Source of the DNA: an uncultured Spirochaetaceae bacterium
GTDB taxonomy: Bacteria > Spirochaetota > Spirochaetia > Treponematales > Treponemataceae
Assembly (NCBI GenBank): GCA_902772605.1
Contig: CACYBG010000226.1
Span: 1-6,573 of the forward strand
Reading direction: 5' to 3'
DNA length: 6,573 nt
Within the stretch, counting starts at the first letter, position 1. The number at the start of each line of letters is the position of its first letter. The notes beneath the pieces were generated by a model. The model had not been told where the DNA came from and did no database searches. It saw nothing but the letters and a program-made list of their open reading frames with translations. The translations under genes and the position numbers were made by a program. Positions 6,552 through 6,573 of the stretch are shown here, in pieces.

Positions 6552-6573
6552 CTAAGCTTCGACTACATTCTGA
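6552..6573 (-). CDS. Probable 3' end of an unidentified - strand gene
   Basis: A - strand terminator at 6486-6524 needs a gene ending just to its right. Of the three - strand frames, one reads Gln-Asn-Val-Val-Glu-Ala and stops at TAG (6554-6552), about 27 bases before the terminator stem; this is the most natural C-terminus. A second frame stops even earlier after two codons, and the third stays open through the terminator. Six residues cannot identify the protein. Confidence 0.4.

Overview
The window looks like chromosomal DNA of a spirochaete, most likely a host-associated Treponema. This is inferred from the coding style (moderate G+C, many GAA/AAA/TTT/ATC codons) and from the citramalate-type isoleucine pathway; no marker gene proves it. 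There is no rRNA, tRNA, CRISPR array, transposase or phage gene.

Layout. (1) From the left edge to 3173, + strand: the C-terminal ~1,056 codons of an AddA/RecB-type helicase-nuclease. Helicase motifs II to VI and the nuclease domain are present; the Walker A end lies outside the window. (2) 3174-3278: a short convergent gap holding a strong leftward (- strand) intrinsic terminator. (3) 3279-4373, - strand: leuB, 3-isopropylmalate dehydrogenase. (4) 4374-4549: a 176-base gap with a likely leuB promoter, an operator-like palindrome and a 40-nt hairpin just before the leuB ribosome binding site. (5) 4550-6145, - strand: cimA, (R)-citramalate synthase. (6) 6146-6208: cimA ribosome binding site and a good sigma-70-type promoter. 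(7) 6209-6551: non-coding, containing a GC-rich element of about 141 bp bounded by 12-bp inverted repeats, then a - strand terminator. (8) The last ~20 bases are probably the 3' end of another - strand gene.

How the genes work together. CimA condenses pyruvate with acetyl-CoA to citramalate. After isomerisation by LeuCD (not in this window), LeuB oxidises 3-methylmalate to 2-oxobutanoate, the precursor of isoleucine. LeuB also performs the equivalent leucine step. The cimA-leuB pair therefore encodes two of the steps of the threonine-independent route to isoleucine. The helicase-nuclease is unrelated (double-strand-break end processing for RecA) and is transcribed convergently.

No clearly new multi-gene system is visible. 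The parts most worth a second look are non-coding: the GC-rich inverted-repeat element upstream of cimA, and the leuB promoter/leader with its palindrome and hairpin. The two terminators and the leuB leader hairpin all contain G-U wobble pairs that form only in the - strand transcript, which fixes the strand on which they act.
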